Source: Pararhodonellum marinum
Lineage (GTDB): Bacteria; Bacteroidota; Bacteroidia; Cytophagales; Cyclobacteriaceae
Direction of reading: 5' to 3'
DNA length: 64,000 bases
NCBI RefSeq assembly: GCF_015354735.1
Contig: NZ_JACEFJ010000002.1
Span: 698,788-762,787, forward strand
Positions 27,485 to 36,097 of this stretch are shown here, one piece after another (position 1 is the stretch's first letter; every line of letters begins with the position of its first letter). Position numbers and translations under genes: made by a program. The notes under the pieces were generated by a model that worked only from the letters and a program-made list of their open reading frames with translations, searched no databases and had not been told where the DNA came from.

Positions 27485-27853
27485 ATGATCGGTAACCTTC
27501 AGAACAAATTCAGTACTACTATGGGAAGTATAGCCATATTTTTGGCTTCCTTTCTTTTGGTATTGATCATTTTTGATGGTTTTGAGGGAAAAGTAGATAA
27601 GTCTGTTATTCAAGAGGTTGAGGTAGCGGAAATTGATTTTGATTATGTGGATTTCCCAACCTCCATCTCAAGACCTCTTAATACTCATTCGCAAAAGATC
27701 GATCGGGCAGAGGTGGTCAAAGTGGTAGATTCTTTATTGCTCTTTTTTCAGGTTTCTTCCTTAGAAATTCCTTTGCTAAAAGTTTACGATACCATTGTAT
27801 TTAACAAACAAATTTATTTGACAGGGTATTCGGTCCTGGTCAATGCACCTTGA
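27485..27853 (+). CDS. Hypothetical single-pass membrane protein
   Basis: I do not recognise this 122-residue protein. One membrane helix lies near residues 14-31 (MGSIAIFLASFLLVLIIFD); the rest is a soluble domain with acidic, aromatic stretches such as EVAEIDFDYVDFPTSIS and a hydrophobic C-terminal half (DSLLLFFQVSSLEIPLL). It sits between the radical SAM gene and the RND efflux operon, with 91 bases before the latter, and has its own promoter. The start is fixed by the promoter spacing. Confidence 0.55.
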   Translation: MIGNLQNKFSTTMGSIAIFLASFLLVLIIFDGFEGKVDKSVIQEVEVAEIDFDYVDFPTSISRPLNTHSQKIDRAEVVKVVDSLLLFFQVSSLEIPLLKVYDTIVFNKQIYLTGYSVLVNAP

Positions 27854-27944
27854 TTTTTTCAGTCGTTTTTATTAGTAAGCTTGAATCGCTTAAATAGCCC
27901 AAAATACCCTTATCTAAGCGAATTTTAACTATTTATTTATTCAA

Positions 27945-29135
27945 ATGAAACCTAAAGGCATTTCTATGGCTTCGGGTGCTTTCTATCGAATTGGAGGCGC
28001 TCTGATGGCTACTTTGATCCTATTTCTGTCAATGGGAGTTTTCCAATCCTGCAGTACGGGAAACAGTAAAGAAAATCAAAAGATCAGCTTGATCAATATT
28101 CCGATTTTAGAGCTGAAACCGAAATCCATCGATGTTCCAAAAACATATGTATGTGATCTTCAGGCCGTACAGTTTGTTGAAGTACTGGCTAAGGTGGAAG
28201 GCTATGTGGAGCAGATTTATGTGGATGAAGGTCAGCCTGTTAAAAAAGGTGATGTTTTATTCCAATTGACCTCTGCGGAATTCAATGAACTGGTGAATTC
28301 TGCCAATGCCAAATACATGCAGGCAAAGGCAGAGTCCAAAGCTGCCCAACTTGAAGTAGAACGGTTACAAATTCTGGTTGATAAAAACATCATTACAGCA
28401 TCTGAACTTGATTTGGCCAAGTCCAAAAAGGCTGTGGCAGAATCGACCATTGCGGAAGCGGAGGCTATGCTGAAAAATGCGAGGACGGGCCTTTCTTACA
28501 CCAGCATCAAAGCACCATTTGATGGGATTGTGGATCGAATACCCTATAAGAAAGGGAGTTTGGTCACAGCAGGAGATTTGTTGACCAACATCACTGACAT
28601 TTCAGAAATTTTTGCTTATTACAAAGTGACAGAAAATGAATATCTGCAATATATGCGTGCAAAACTGGAAGGTGAAGCAGATGGAATGAGTGAAGAACTT
28701 AGCTTAATCTTAGCAGACGGGGAACAATATCCTTTCAAGGGTAAGCTGGAAACCATGGATGCAGATTTTGAAAAGGGAACGGGGTCTTTGGCTTTCCGAG
28801 TCAGATTTCCAAACCCCGATCAATTGATCAAACATGGTGCTACCGGAAAAATCCTAATGACTTCTGAAATGGAAAATGTATTTCTTATTCCACAAAAATC
28901 AACATTTGAAATTCAGGACTATACTTATGTTTATCTTCTCGATGAGAACAACAAAGTTCGGGTTCGAAGCTTTAGACCTATTCAGAGATTTGGTGTCTAT
29001 TATGTTTCAGACGATTTTGAAGAAGGGGACAGGATACTCTATGAAGGTATTCAACAGGCCAAAGACGGGATGGAGATCGCTCCAGTTGCGGTTTCTGAAT
29101 CCGAGGCATATGATTCTTTAGAAGTATTAAATTAA
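27945..29135 (+). CDS. RND efflux periplasmic adaptor (MFP), lipoprotein
   Basis: This 396-residue membrane fusion protein links the inner-membrane RND pump to the outer-membrane channel. It has a lipoprotein signal (VFQSC, Cys36), then the biotinyl-like lipoyl domain (VEGYVEQIYVDEGQPVKKGDVLFQL), a helical hairpin (about 95-165), the second lipoyl half (LSYTSIKAPFDGIVDRIPYKKGSLV) and beta-barrel/MP domains. It begins a three-gene operon (adaptor, pump 15 bases later, outer-membrane factor overlapping the pump stop). Substrates are unknown, but the HAE1-type pump suggests hydrophobic or amphiphilic drugs. Confidence 0.92.
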   Translation: MKPKGISMASGAFYRIGGALMATLILFLSMGVFQSCSTGNSKENQKISLINIPILELKPKSIDVPKTYVCDLQAVQFVEVLAKVEGYVEQIYVDEGQPVKKGDVLFQLTSAEFNELVNSANAKYMQAKAESKAAQLEVERLQILVDKNIITASELDLAKSKKAVAESTIAEAEAMLKNARTGLSYTSIKAPFDGIVDRIPYKKGSLVTAGDLLTNITDISEIFAYYKVTENEYLQYMRAKLEGEADGMSEELSLILADGEQYPFKGKLETMDADFEKGTGSLAFRVRFPNPDQLIKHGATGKILMTSEMENVFLIPQKSTFEIQDYTYVYLLDENNKVRVRSFRPIQRFGVYYVSDDFEEGDRILYEGIQQAKDGMEIAPVAVSESEAYDSLEVLN

Positions 29136-29150
29136 TCCTTAGAGATAATT

Positions 29151-32100
29151 ATGCTAGAGATTTTCATCAGAAGGCCGATACTTTCCACCGTTATTTCCGT
29201 CTTCATTACCTTGTTGGGTTTATTGGCGCTGACCTCTTTGCCCATAACACAATTCCCTGAAATCGTTCCGCCTTCTGTCACGGTAACTGCCCGGTATACA
29301 GGAGCCAACGCAGACGTTTTGGCCAAAGCCGTGGCTACCCCATTGGAGCGGGCCATTAATGGCGTTCCAGGGATGACTTACATGACCTCGGTAAATACCA
29401 ATGATGGGATTACCCTGATCAATATTGTTTTTGAAGTCGGTACTGATGCAGACCAAGCTGCTGTGAATGTACAAAATAGGGTTGCCACAGTATTGGATGA
29501 ATTGCCGGAAGAGGTAATTCGTGCGGGTGTTCAAGCAGAAAAAGAAGTGAATTCTATGTTGCTTTACCTAAACCTGGTAACCTCAGATACTAGCCAGGAT
29601 GAAAAGTTTGTTTACAATTTTGCTGATATAAACATTTTACCTGAACTAAAACGAATAGATGGGGTGGGTTTCGCCCAAATCATGGGTTTTAAAGATTATG
29701 CCATGCGGATCTGGCTCAAACCAGACCGTTTGGTCGCCTATAACCTGTCTCCACAGGATGTGACAGAAGCTATCAGATCCCAAAATGTAGAGGCAGCACC
29801 AGGAAAATCAGGGATATCTTCCGATAGGGATCCACAGGCTATTCAATATGTATTGAAATACACTGGAAAGTTCAATCAAGAATCGGATTACGAAAACATA
29901 ACTTTGAAAGCGCTGCCGGATGGCTCCCTACTCAAACTTAGAGATGTCGCTGATGTCGAGTTTGATGCTTTGGAGTACAGCATGGTCTCCATGACTGACG
30001 GCAAGCCCTCAGCCTCCATCATGATCAAACAACGACCTGGGTCCAATGCCCGGGAAGTCATTAAAAATATTAAAGACAAAATGGAAGAGTTGGAGGAATC
30101 TTCATTTCCTCCAGGAGTGAGTTACGGAGTTTCCTATGATGTTTCCCGGTTTTTGGATGCCTCCATTTTTGAGGTGATCAAAACTTTGATCGAAGCTTTC
30201 CTTTTGGTTTCTTTGGTCGTATTCATTTTTCTCCAGGATTTCCGATCTACCTTGATACCAGCGATAGCTGTTCCTGTATCTTTGATAGGCACCCTCTTTT
30301 TTATTCAATTGTTTGGCTTTTCTATCAATCTATTGACCCTGTTTGCCTTGGTACTTTCCATAGGCATTGTGGTGGATAACGCCATTGTCGTAGTAGAGGC
30401 GGTTCATGTCAAAATGCATAGGGACAGAATGAACGCGACCGATGCCACCATTGCCGCTATGAAAGAAATCGGGGGTGCCATTGTGGCCATTACTTTAGTC
30501 ATGTCAGCTGTTTTTGTACCTGTAAGTTTCCTTTCTGGGCCTGTGGGAATATTTTACAGACAGTTTTCACTGACTTTGGCCATTGCCATTGTCATATCGG
30601 GAATCAATGCCCTCACCCTTTCTCCCGCACTTTGCAGTCTCTTGTTAAGGCCTTCAGATGTAGAACATAGTGGAAAAAATGGTTGGATGGACAGATTTTT
30701 TAATGGGTTCAATCAAAAATATGAGGCCCTTTCATCAAAATATGCCATGGTTTTGGACAAAGTGGCGGCAAAACAGATCTTTACTTTTGGGGTATTGATC
30801 CTTTTTCTGGCTCTCACCTATGGTGGCATAGCCATTTTGCCTACTGGATTTATTCCCAATGAAGACCAAGGAATGATTTATGTCAATGCAACCACGCCAC
30901 CTGGTGCCACTGTGGAAAGAACAAGGGATGTGATGGATCAGATTCAAGCCAGTCTGTTGCCATTGGAGGAGGTAGAGTCGGTTTCCACCTTGGCAGGTTA
31001 TTCCCTAATGACCGAAACGGCTGGAGCCTCCTATGGTATGGGTATGATCAATTTAGTCGGATGGAATGATCGGGATAAGGATGTAAATGAATTGATTCAA
31101 AGTTATCAGGCCAGAACGGAACATATCAAAGGTGCAGAGATCCAATTTTTTTCTCCACCACCGGTACCAGGATTTGGAAATGCCTCAGGCTTTGAATTGA
31201 GGCTTCAGGACAGAACAGGAGGTGATTTAGCTGTCATGGCACAAGTAACGGCTAAATTTGTAGAAGAACTTAATCAGAGGCAGGAGCTCAAGGAAGTATC
31301 TACTAATTTTGAGCCTAATTTCCCTCAATATGTTTTGCATGTGGACCATGATAAGGCAGCCAAACTAGGTATATCGGTAAATCAGTCTATGGAAACCCTA
31401 CAAAGTTATGTGGGGAGTTATTATTCCTCTAACTTTATCAGGTACGGGCAAATGTACAAGGTTATGATTCAGGCTTCTCCGGAATTTAGGACCAATCCGG
31501 AGGGAATATTGGAAATGTATGCCAAGAATGAAAGGGGGCAAATGGTGCCATACTCCAATTTTTTATCCTTGGAGAAGGTGTTTGGCCCGGAGCAGCTGAC
31601 CCGGTACAACATGTTTACTTCAGCCCTTGTCACAGGTGATGCTGCGGATGGCTTTTCTTCCGGTGATGCGATCAAAGCGGTCGAAGAAACAGCAATTAAA
31701 ATCCTACCGAGGGGGTTTGACATCGATTGGTCAGGGATTACCCGCGAGCAAATCGCCTCAGGAAATCAGGCGGTTTATATTTTCTTGTTGTCACTAGTCT
31801 TTGTTTATCTTCTTTTAGCGGCTCAATATGAAAGTTACTTCTTACCTCTTCCGGTTTTACTGTCTCTCCCTGCCGGGATTTTTGGGTCGTTTTTGTTTCT
31901 CAAGCTTGCCGGGTTAGAAAACAACATTTATGCACAGGTCTCCTTGGTCATGCTGATAGGGCTTTTGGGGAAAAATGCCATTTTGATTATCGAAATTGCC
32001 ATCCAAAACCGAGCAAAGGGCTTGTCCATTCTGCAAAGCGCAATCAATGGAGGTGTGGAAAGGTTAAGGCCGATTTTAATGACTTCTTTTGCTTTTATTT

Positions 32101-32297
32101 CAGGTTTGATTCCTCTGGCTTTTGCATCAGGAGCGGGAGCTATTGGAAATAGGACGATCGGTACAGCGGCAGCTGGAGGCATGTTAATTGGAACCCTGGT
32201 CGGGGTAATCCTTATCCCGGGTCTCTATGTTGTATTCGAAACCCTGGCTACCAAGTTCAAAAGAAAGGCTGACGAATCTCAAAAAGTGAAAGCATGA
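29151..32297 (+). CDS. RND efflux pump permease (HAE1/AcrB-like)
   Basis: The 1048-residue pump has 12 membrane helices and two large periplasmic loops, as in AcrB. The N-terminus MLEIFIRRPILSTVIS, the pore region LPITQFPEIVPPSVTV and the loop motif NDGITLINIVFEVGTDADQAAVNVQNR all fit. In helix 4 the proton-relay pair that is Asp-Asp in AcrB is D409-N410 here (VVDNAIVVVE); the helix 10 lysine is kept (K941 in LLGKNAILII). It lies in an operon with the adaptor and outer-membrane factor. The stop overlaps the next start by four bases. Confidence 0.95.
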   Translation: MLEIFIRRPILSTVISVFITLLGLLALTSLPITQFPEIVPPSVTVTARYTGANADVLAKAVATPLERAINGVPGMTYMTSVNTNDGITLINIVFEVGTDADQAAVNVQNRVATVLDELPEEVIRAGVQAEKEVNSMLLYLNLVTSDTSQDEKFVYNFADINILPELKRIDGVGFAQIMGFKDYAMRIWLKPDRLVAYNLSPQDVTEAIRSQNVEAAPGKSGISSDRDPQAIQYVLKYTGKFNQESDYENITLKALPDGSLLKLRDVADVEFDALEYSMVSMTDGKPSASIMIKQRPGSNAREVIKNIKDKMEELEESSFPPGVSYGVSYDVSRFLDASIFEVIKTLIEAFLLVSLVVFIFLQDFRSTLIPAIAVPVSLIGTLFFIQLFGFSINLLTLFALVLSIGIVVDNAIVVVEAVHVKMHRDRMNATDATIAAMKEIGGAIVAITLVMSAVFVPVSFLSGPVGIFYRQFSLTLAIAIVISGINALTLSPALCSLLLRPSDVEHSGKNGWMDRFFNGFNQKYEALSSKYAMVLDKVAAKQIFTFGVLILFLALTYGGIAILPTGFIPNEDQGMIYVNATTPPGATVERTRDVMDQIQASLLPLEEVESVSTLAGYSLMTETAGASYGMGMINLVGWNDRDKDVNELIQSYQARTEHIKGAEIQFFSPPPVPGFGNASGFELRLQDRTGGDLAVMAQVTAKFVEELNQRQELKEVSTNFEPNFPQYVLHVDHDKAAKLGISVNQSMETLQSYVGSYYSSNFIRYGQMYKVMIQASPEFRTNPEGILEMYAKNERGQMVPYSNFLSLEKVFGPEQLTRYNMFTSALVTGDAADGFSSGDAIKAVEETAIKILPRGFDIDWSGITREQIASGNQAVYIFLLSLVFVYLLLAAQYESYFLPLPVLLSLPAGIFGSFLFLKLAGLENNIYAQVSLVMLIGLLGKNAILIIEIAIQNRAKGLSILQSAINGGVERLRPILMTSFAFISGLIPLAFASGAGAIGNRTIGTAAAGGMLIGTLVGVILIPGLYVVFETLATKFKRKADESQKVKA

Positions 32298-33760
32298 TCG
32301 CTAAAATAAAAAATAAGCTTCCAATTTGTGTCTTGTCGATTTGGGTTTTTGCGGTTGCTTGTCAAGTTCCCAAAAATACCCTCATTCAAGCATCTGAAAT
32401 ACCTCTGGAATTCGAGCAATCTCAGATTCCAAGTCAGCCTTCGGCTGCACTGCTCAATTGGGACATGTTCTTTGAGGACGAAAATCTCAAAAAATTGGTC
32501 CGTATAGGGTTAGATAAAAACCAAGACAACTTAAAAGCATTGCAGAGCATTAACTTGGCAAGGGCTCAATTATCTATGGCCAAAGGCGGACTATTACCAA
32601 CGGTAAGTGGGATAGCCGGAGCATCCACCAGGAAATTCGGGGAATATACCATGGATGGTATAGGAAATGCAGATTCCAATCTTTCCCCCACAGTTCCTGA
32701 AGACAAAAAAATTCCTGATCCCTATAGAGATTTCTTTATTGGTGCAGATTTTCAATGGGAAATCGATGTGTGGGGGAAATTAAGAAACCGAAAATTGGCT
32801 GCCGCCAAAAGATACCTTGCTTCTGAAGAAATGGCTAACAATATCAAGACTTGGTTGATTGCTGAAATAGCCATGGGATATTACCAGCTCATTGGTTTGG
32901 ACGAAGAACTTCGGATTCTGAATGATAACATCAGGTTACAGGAATTGGCAGTCAATCTATCTAAAGACCTTAAGTTTTCAGGAAAAGAAACCCAGCTTGC
33001 AGTGGATCAATTTGAGGCCCTGATGCTCAATTCTAAGGCATTGGCAGTCGAAAAAAAGAGGGAAATCAGAACTATTGAGCTTTACTTAAGTACTTTATTG
33101 GGAACATTTGTAGATGAGATCCAACGGTTAAAGATGGAGGAGGCTTTTCAAGATCCAGAATTGCTGGAATTGGGACTACCCTCTGATTTATTGATTTACC
33201 GCCCAGATATAAGGATGGCCGAACAAAATTTATTGGCCACAAGTGCGGACATCAATGCCGCTAGAGCTGCATTTTTTCCTTCCTTCAATCTTATGGGAAT
33301 GGCAGGTTTCAATGCATTTGATTTCAGCAGGCTATTCCTTACTCCAGGATCCACAGTCTATCAAATTGGAGCGGGGTTGATGGCACCGGTTTTTCACAGG
33401 AATCAGATCCGAGCGGAATTTGAAGGTGCCAAGGCTTCTCAAAAAATTGCTTTGTTGGATTATGAGCAGACCGTGCTAAAAAGTTATCTGGAGATTTTGC
33501 AGTGGGTAAATGATTTCAAAATGTATGATGAGCAGTTGCAGCTAAAAATTTATGAAGTGGAAGTACAAAAAAGGTCTGTGGATAATTCCAATACCTTGTT
33601 TTCAGTTGGGTATGCAAATTATCTTGAAGTGCTTAATGCCCAAAGCAGAGCCCTTCAAGCTGAGATTGAGTTAGTAGAAATCAAAACCAATCAGCTGCAA
33701 TCGCAGGTCAAACTTTACCGTGCTTTGGGTGGCGGATGGATTGAAAAGGGAGAAGGTTGA
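32294..33760 (+). CDS. TolC-like outer-membrane efflux lipoprotein (NodT family)
   Basis: This 488-residue protein is the outer-membrane channel of the RND system. It has a lipobox (FAVAC, Cys23) and two repeats of the long-helix efflux domain, with conserved pieces such as LLNWDMFFEDENLKKLV, DFQWEIDVWGKLRN (the W-E-x-D-x-W-G-K motif), LPSDLLIYRPDIRMAEQNLLA (the RPDI motif) and SYLEILQWVNDF. The start overlaps the pump stop by four bases. No regulator gene is attached to the operon. Confidence 0.93.
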   Translation: MIAKIKNKLPICVLSIWVFAVACQVPKNTLIQASEIPLEFEQSQIPSQPSAALLNWDMFFEDENLKKLVRIGLDKNQDNLKALQSINLARAQLSMAKGGLLPTVSGIAGASTRKFGEYTMDGIGNADSNLSPTVPEDKKIPDPYRDFFIGADFQWEIDVWGKLRNRKLAAAKRYLASEEMANNIKTWLIAEIAMGYYQLIGLDEELRILNDNIRLQELAVNLSKDLKFSGKETQLAVDQFEALMLNSKALAVEKKREIRTIELYLSTLLGTFVDEIQRLKMEEAFQDPELLELGLPSDLLIYRPDIRMAEQNLLATSADINAARAAFFPSFNLMGMAGFNAFDFSRLFLTPGSTVYQIGAGLMAPVFHRNQIRAEFEGAKASQKIALLDYEQTVLKSYLEILQWVNDFKMYDEQLQLKIYEVEVQKRSVDNSNTLFSVGYANYLEVLNAQSRALQAEIELVEIKTNQLQSQVKLYRALGGGWIEKGEG

Positions 33761-33870
33761 GGATAAGTTGACTCGAAGGAATGTTTATTGCAATTACTAT
33801 GGATGCTGCTTAAAGGTGATAGATATAGATAATGGGTGGATGTTAGGAAATTGACTTTACTAATAACCGT

Positions 33871-34782
33871 TTACAACTTCATCAGTGCCTCAAAGAAGCC
33901 CATGGTCTCCCCTTTCTTTTTGAAAATGACCATAGGGGTCAGATTATTGATTTCAATCAGTTTTTCCGCCATACTGCCCAATAGCACAGCCGCAGAATCC
34001 GTTCTTCCCCTGCTGCCCATGATGATAAGGTCGTTTTTATGCTCTTTGGCAAGTTTGAGGATAAAACGGGCCACATTACCATTTTCTTTCAATAAAAATT
34101 CACACGGATATTCCGGAAGTTTATTTTTTTGAATGAATCTGTGGTATTCCTTTTCTGCATTCCCTTTCATGATTTTCGCAAATTCTTCGAAGCTTTTGCC
34201 TGTCTTGTGGTAGCCGATCGGTACTTCATAGATGTGGATACATTGTACAGTGCCATTCAGTTTGTTTGCTATATGCTGGGCAAATTCAAGCGTCAATTTG
34301 GTGTAGGTGGAAAAGTCTATGGGTACCAGAATCTTTTCAGGTGCTTTGGCGGGCGCCTTTTCAGTAAGAAAGATTACTGAACAGGGGGCTTTTCTAGCCA
34401 GACTTTTGGACAAGGATCCACTGCCTTCCAAGCTTTCCTTTCTTCCGACCACCATAAAATCAACATCCTTGATTTTGGCCCACCGTAATATGGTATCTAC
34501 GGAATTGCCTTCCTTTACACTGACCTCCCAGCTGACATTTGTAGGGATATCATGCTTGGCGATTTTACTGGAAAGGTCTTTACGAATGGCTTCATCCACC
34601 GGTGCCATCAAGTCAGGATAGGCCTCTGTGATTTCCTTGGGCAAAGTGAGGTCGCTGGCCACATGGACAAAATAAATGTTGGAAATATCAATGATTGGGG
34701 CGAGAGCCACAATTTTTTGGATAAGAATTTCATCCATTTCAGTCAGGTCAAGGCCTACCATCACTTTAAAAGTTTTTGCCAT
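33871..34782 (-). CDS. Tandem universal stress protein (UspA family)
   Basis: This 303-residue protein contains two UspA domains (about residues 1-145 and 155-303). The second has the ATP-binding signature G-x2-G-x9-G-S in MGSRGRTDSAAVLLGS near residues 263-278; the first has a weaker version (VVGRKESLEGSGSLSKSLA). Such tandem Usp proteins are common stress and stationary-phase factors in Bacteroidota, probably ATP-binding, with unclear partners. It is convergent with the efflux operon; 110 bases separate them. Confidence 0.9.
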   Translation of the reverse strand: MAKTFKVMVGLDLTEMDEILIQKIVALAPIIDISNIYFVHVASDLTLPKEITEAYPDLMAPVDEAIRKDLSSKIAKHDIPTNVSWEVSVKEGNSVDTILRWAKIKDVDFMVVGRKESLEGSGSLSKSLARKAPCSVIFLTEKAPAKAPEKILVPIDFSTYTKLTLEFAQHIANKLNGTVQCIHIYEVPIGYHKTGKSFEEFAKIMKGNAEKEYHRFIQKNKLPEYPCEFLLKENGNVARFILKLAKEHKNDLIIMGSRGRTDSAAVLLGSMAEKLIEINNLTPMVIFKKKGETMGFFEALMKL

Positions 34783-34927
34783 GTCGTTTTTCTGGATTTT
34801 TACCTCAAGTTACTTTTTTTAGACTTGCTTTGAAATAAATTCAAGAATATTCTTTTGTAACCAACATGGTTTTAAAATGACCAATACTTTTTTATTAAAT
34901 GAATTATTTCTGAATTTTGACCTGTAG

Positions 34928-35479
34928 ATGCCAAAAATGCCTGCCAAATATTTTATCGCTGTGGTGCCCGAAGCGGAAATTCGTGAAGCTGTAAACCGCA
35001 TCAAATTGGAAATCAGGGAGAAATTCAATGCCAAGTATGCATTAAACTCCCCACCACATATCACCTTAAAGATGCCCTTTACATGGGATGAGAGAAGAGA
35101 GCAAAAGCTAATGGTTACCCTGGAGCAATTTTTTGTAGATAAGCCTGCCTTTGAACTGGTTTTGGAAGGGGTGGGACATTTTGGCAATCGGGTTGTTTAC
35201 TTAAGTGTGAAAAATGAACCTCAATTGATAAGTCTACAAAAGGAGGTGTCCCATATATGTAAGACAAAATTATTGCTCAATAGAGAAATGAGCGATCAAA
35301 TTTTTAAGCCACACATGACAGTAGCATACAGGGATTTAAAAACCAGGGACTTTCAACCTGTCTTGGAAATGGTAAAAGATATGGAATATTCTACGTCAAT
35401 GTGGGTGAACAAAATTACACTTCTTAAAAGAAAGGAACGCATTTGGGAGATTTGGAAAACATTTAAATTGAGTGGGTAA
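34928..35479 (+). CDS. 2H phosphoesterase (2'-5' RNA ligase/LigT-like)
   Basis: The 183-residue protein has the two HxTx motifs of the 2H family: H44-I-T46 (PPHITLKMPF) and H129-M-T131 (FKPHMTVAY). These enzymes act on cyclic phosphates, for example in tRNA or small-molecule processing. The fold length fits the LigT/ThpR type. The start codon is ATG 34928, though ATG 34937 is also possible. It is divergent from the UspA gene and followed by a 618-base AT-rich spacer. Confidence 0.85.
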   Translation: MPKMPAKYFIAVVPEAEIREAVNRIKLEIREKFNAKYALNSPPHITLKMPFTWDERREQKLMVTLEQFFVDKPAFELVLEGVGHFGNRVVYLSVKNEPQLISLQKEVSHICKTKLLLNREMSDQIFKPHMTVAYRDLKTRDFQPVLEMVKDMEYSTSMWVNKITLLKRKERIWEIWKTFKLSG

Positions 35480-36097
35480 AATGATCATTAATTTTTCTTA
35501 TCATTGTATTTCAAAAATATGCTTTTTAATTTCTTGCTGAATATAAAAATAATGCGCTAAAAATGGGATTTTTTCATCTAATTTATTTGGTTTCTATATT
35601 TTTCAAATTTTTAATTTTTAATTCCGTTTCAATTTAGACCCAGATTAGATTATTTTTTTCATTAAATTTTCATTTTTTTTTACTTCGATGGATCTTCTTA
35701 AAACTAATTGATTGCATCTTCTCTCCTTCAATTTAAAGGATATAATTTGGGAAATGGCTAATCTGGGTAATTTGAAAATAAATAATTTTTAAATTTTCAG
35801 TAAAAACTTTTTTTTTATTAAGCGATCTTAATTACGGTTTCAAAATAAAATAAGGTTTAGAATCAATTTACTTTAATTGAATTAAAATAAATTAAGAAAT
35901 ATCGAAGAAATGGGTTAATTATTTACCGTATTTAAAATTAAGTACCAAAAAATGGTCAAACAGGCTTCTGAATTTAACCAAACCCATTTATTTGCCTTCA
36001 AAAATGGTTTCCCTTTTATTCAATTACCTTGCTTTTATTAATAAAAGTAGTCATAATTGCATTATTAATACTGTTAAAAAAACTTAAAGACAAACGT
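35480..36097. other. Long AT-rich leader region before the SusC gene
   Basis: About 618 bases, extremely AT-rich, with many homopolymer tracts and no credible coding frame. It must carry the promoter and probably a long leader of the susC transcript. I see no anti-sigma or hybrid two-component gene for this pair. A repeat or riboregulator could be here, but none stands out by eye. Confidence 0.4.

Noticed and set aside
33836..34132. 98-codon plus-strand frame antisense to the UspA gene
   Set aside because: Entirely antisense to a well-supported Usp coding region.
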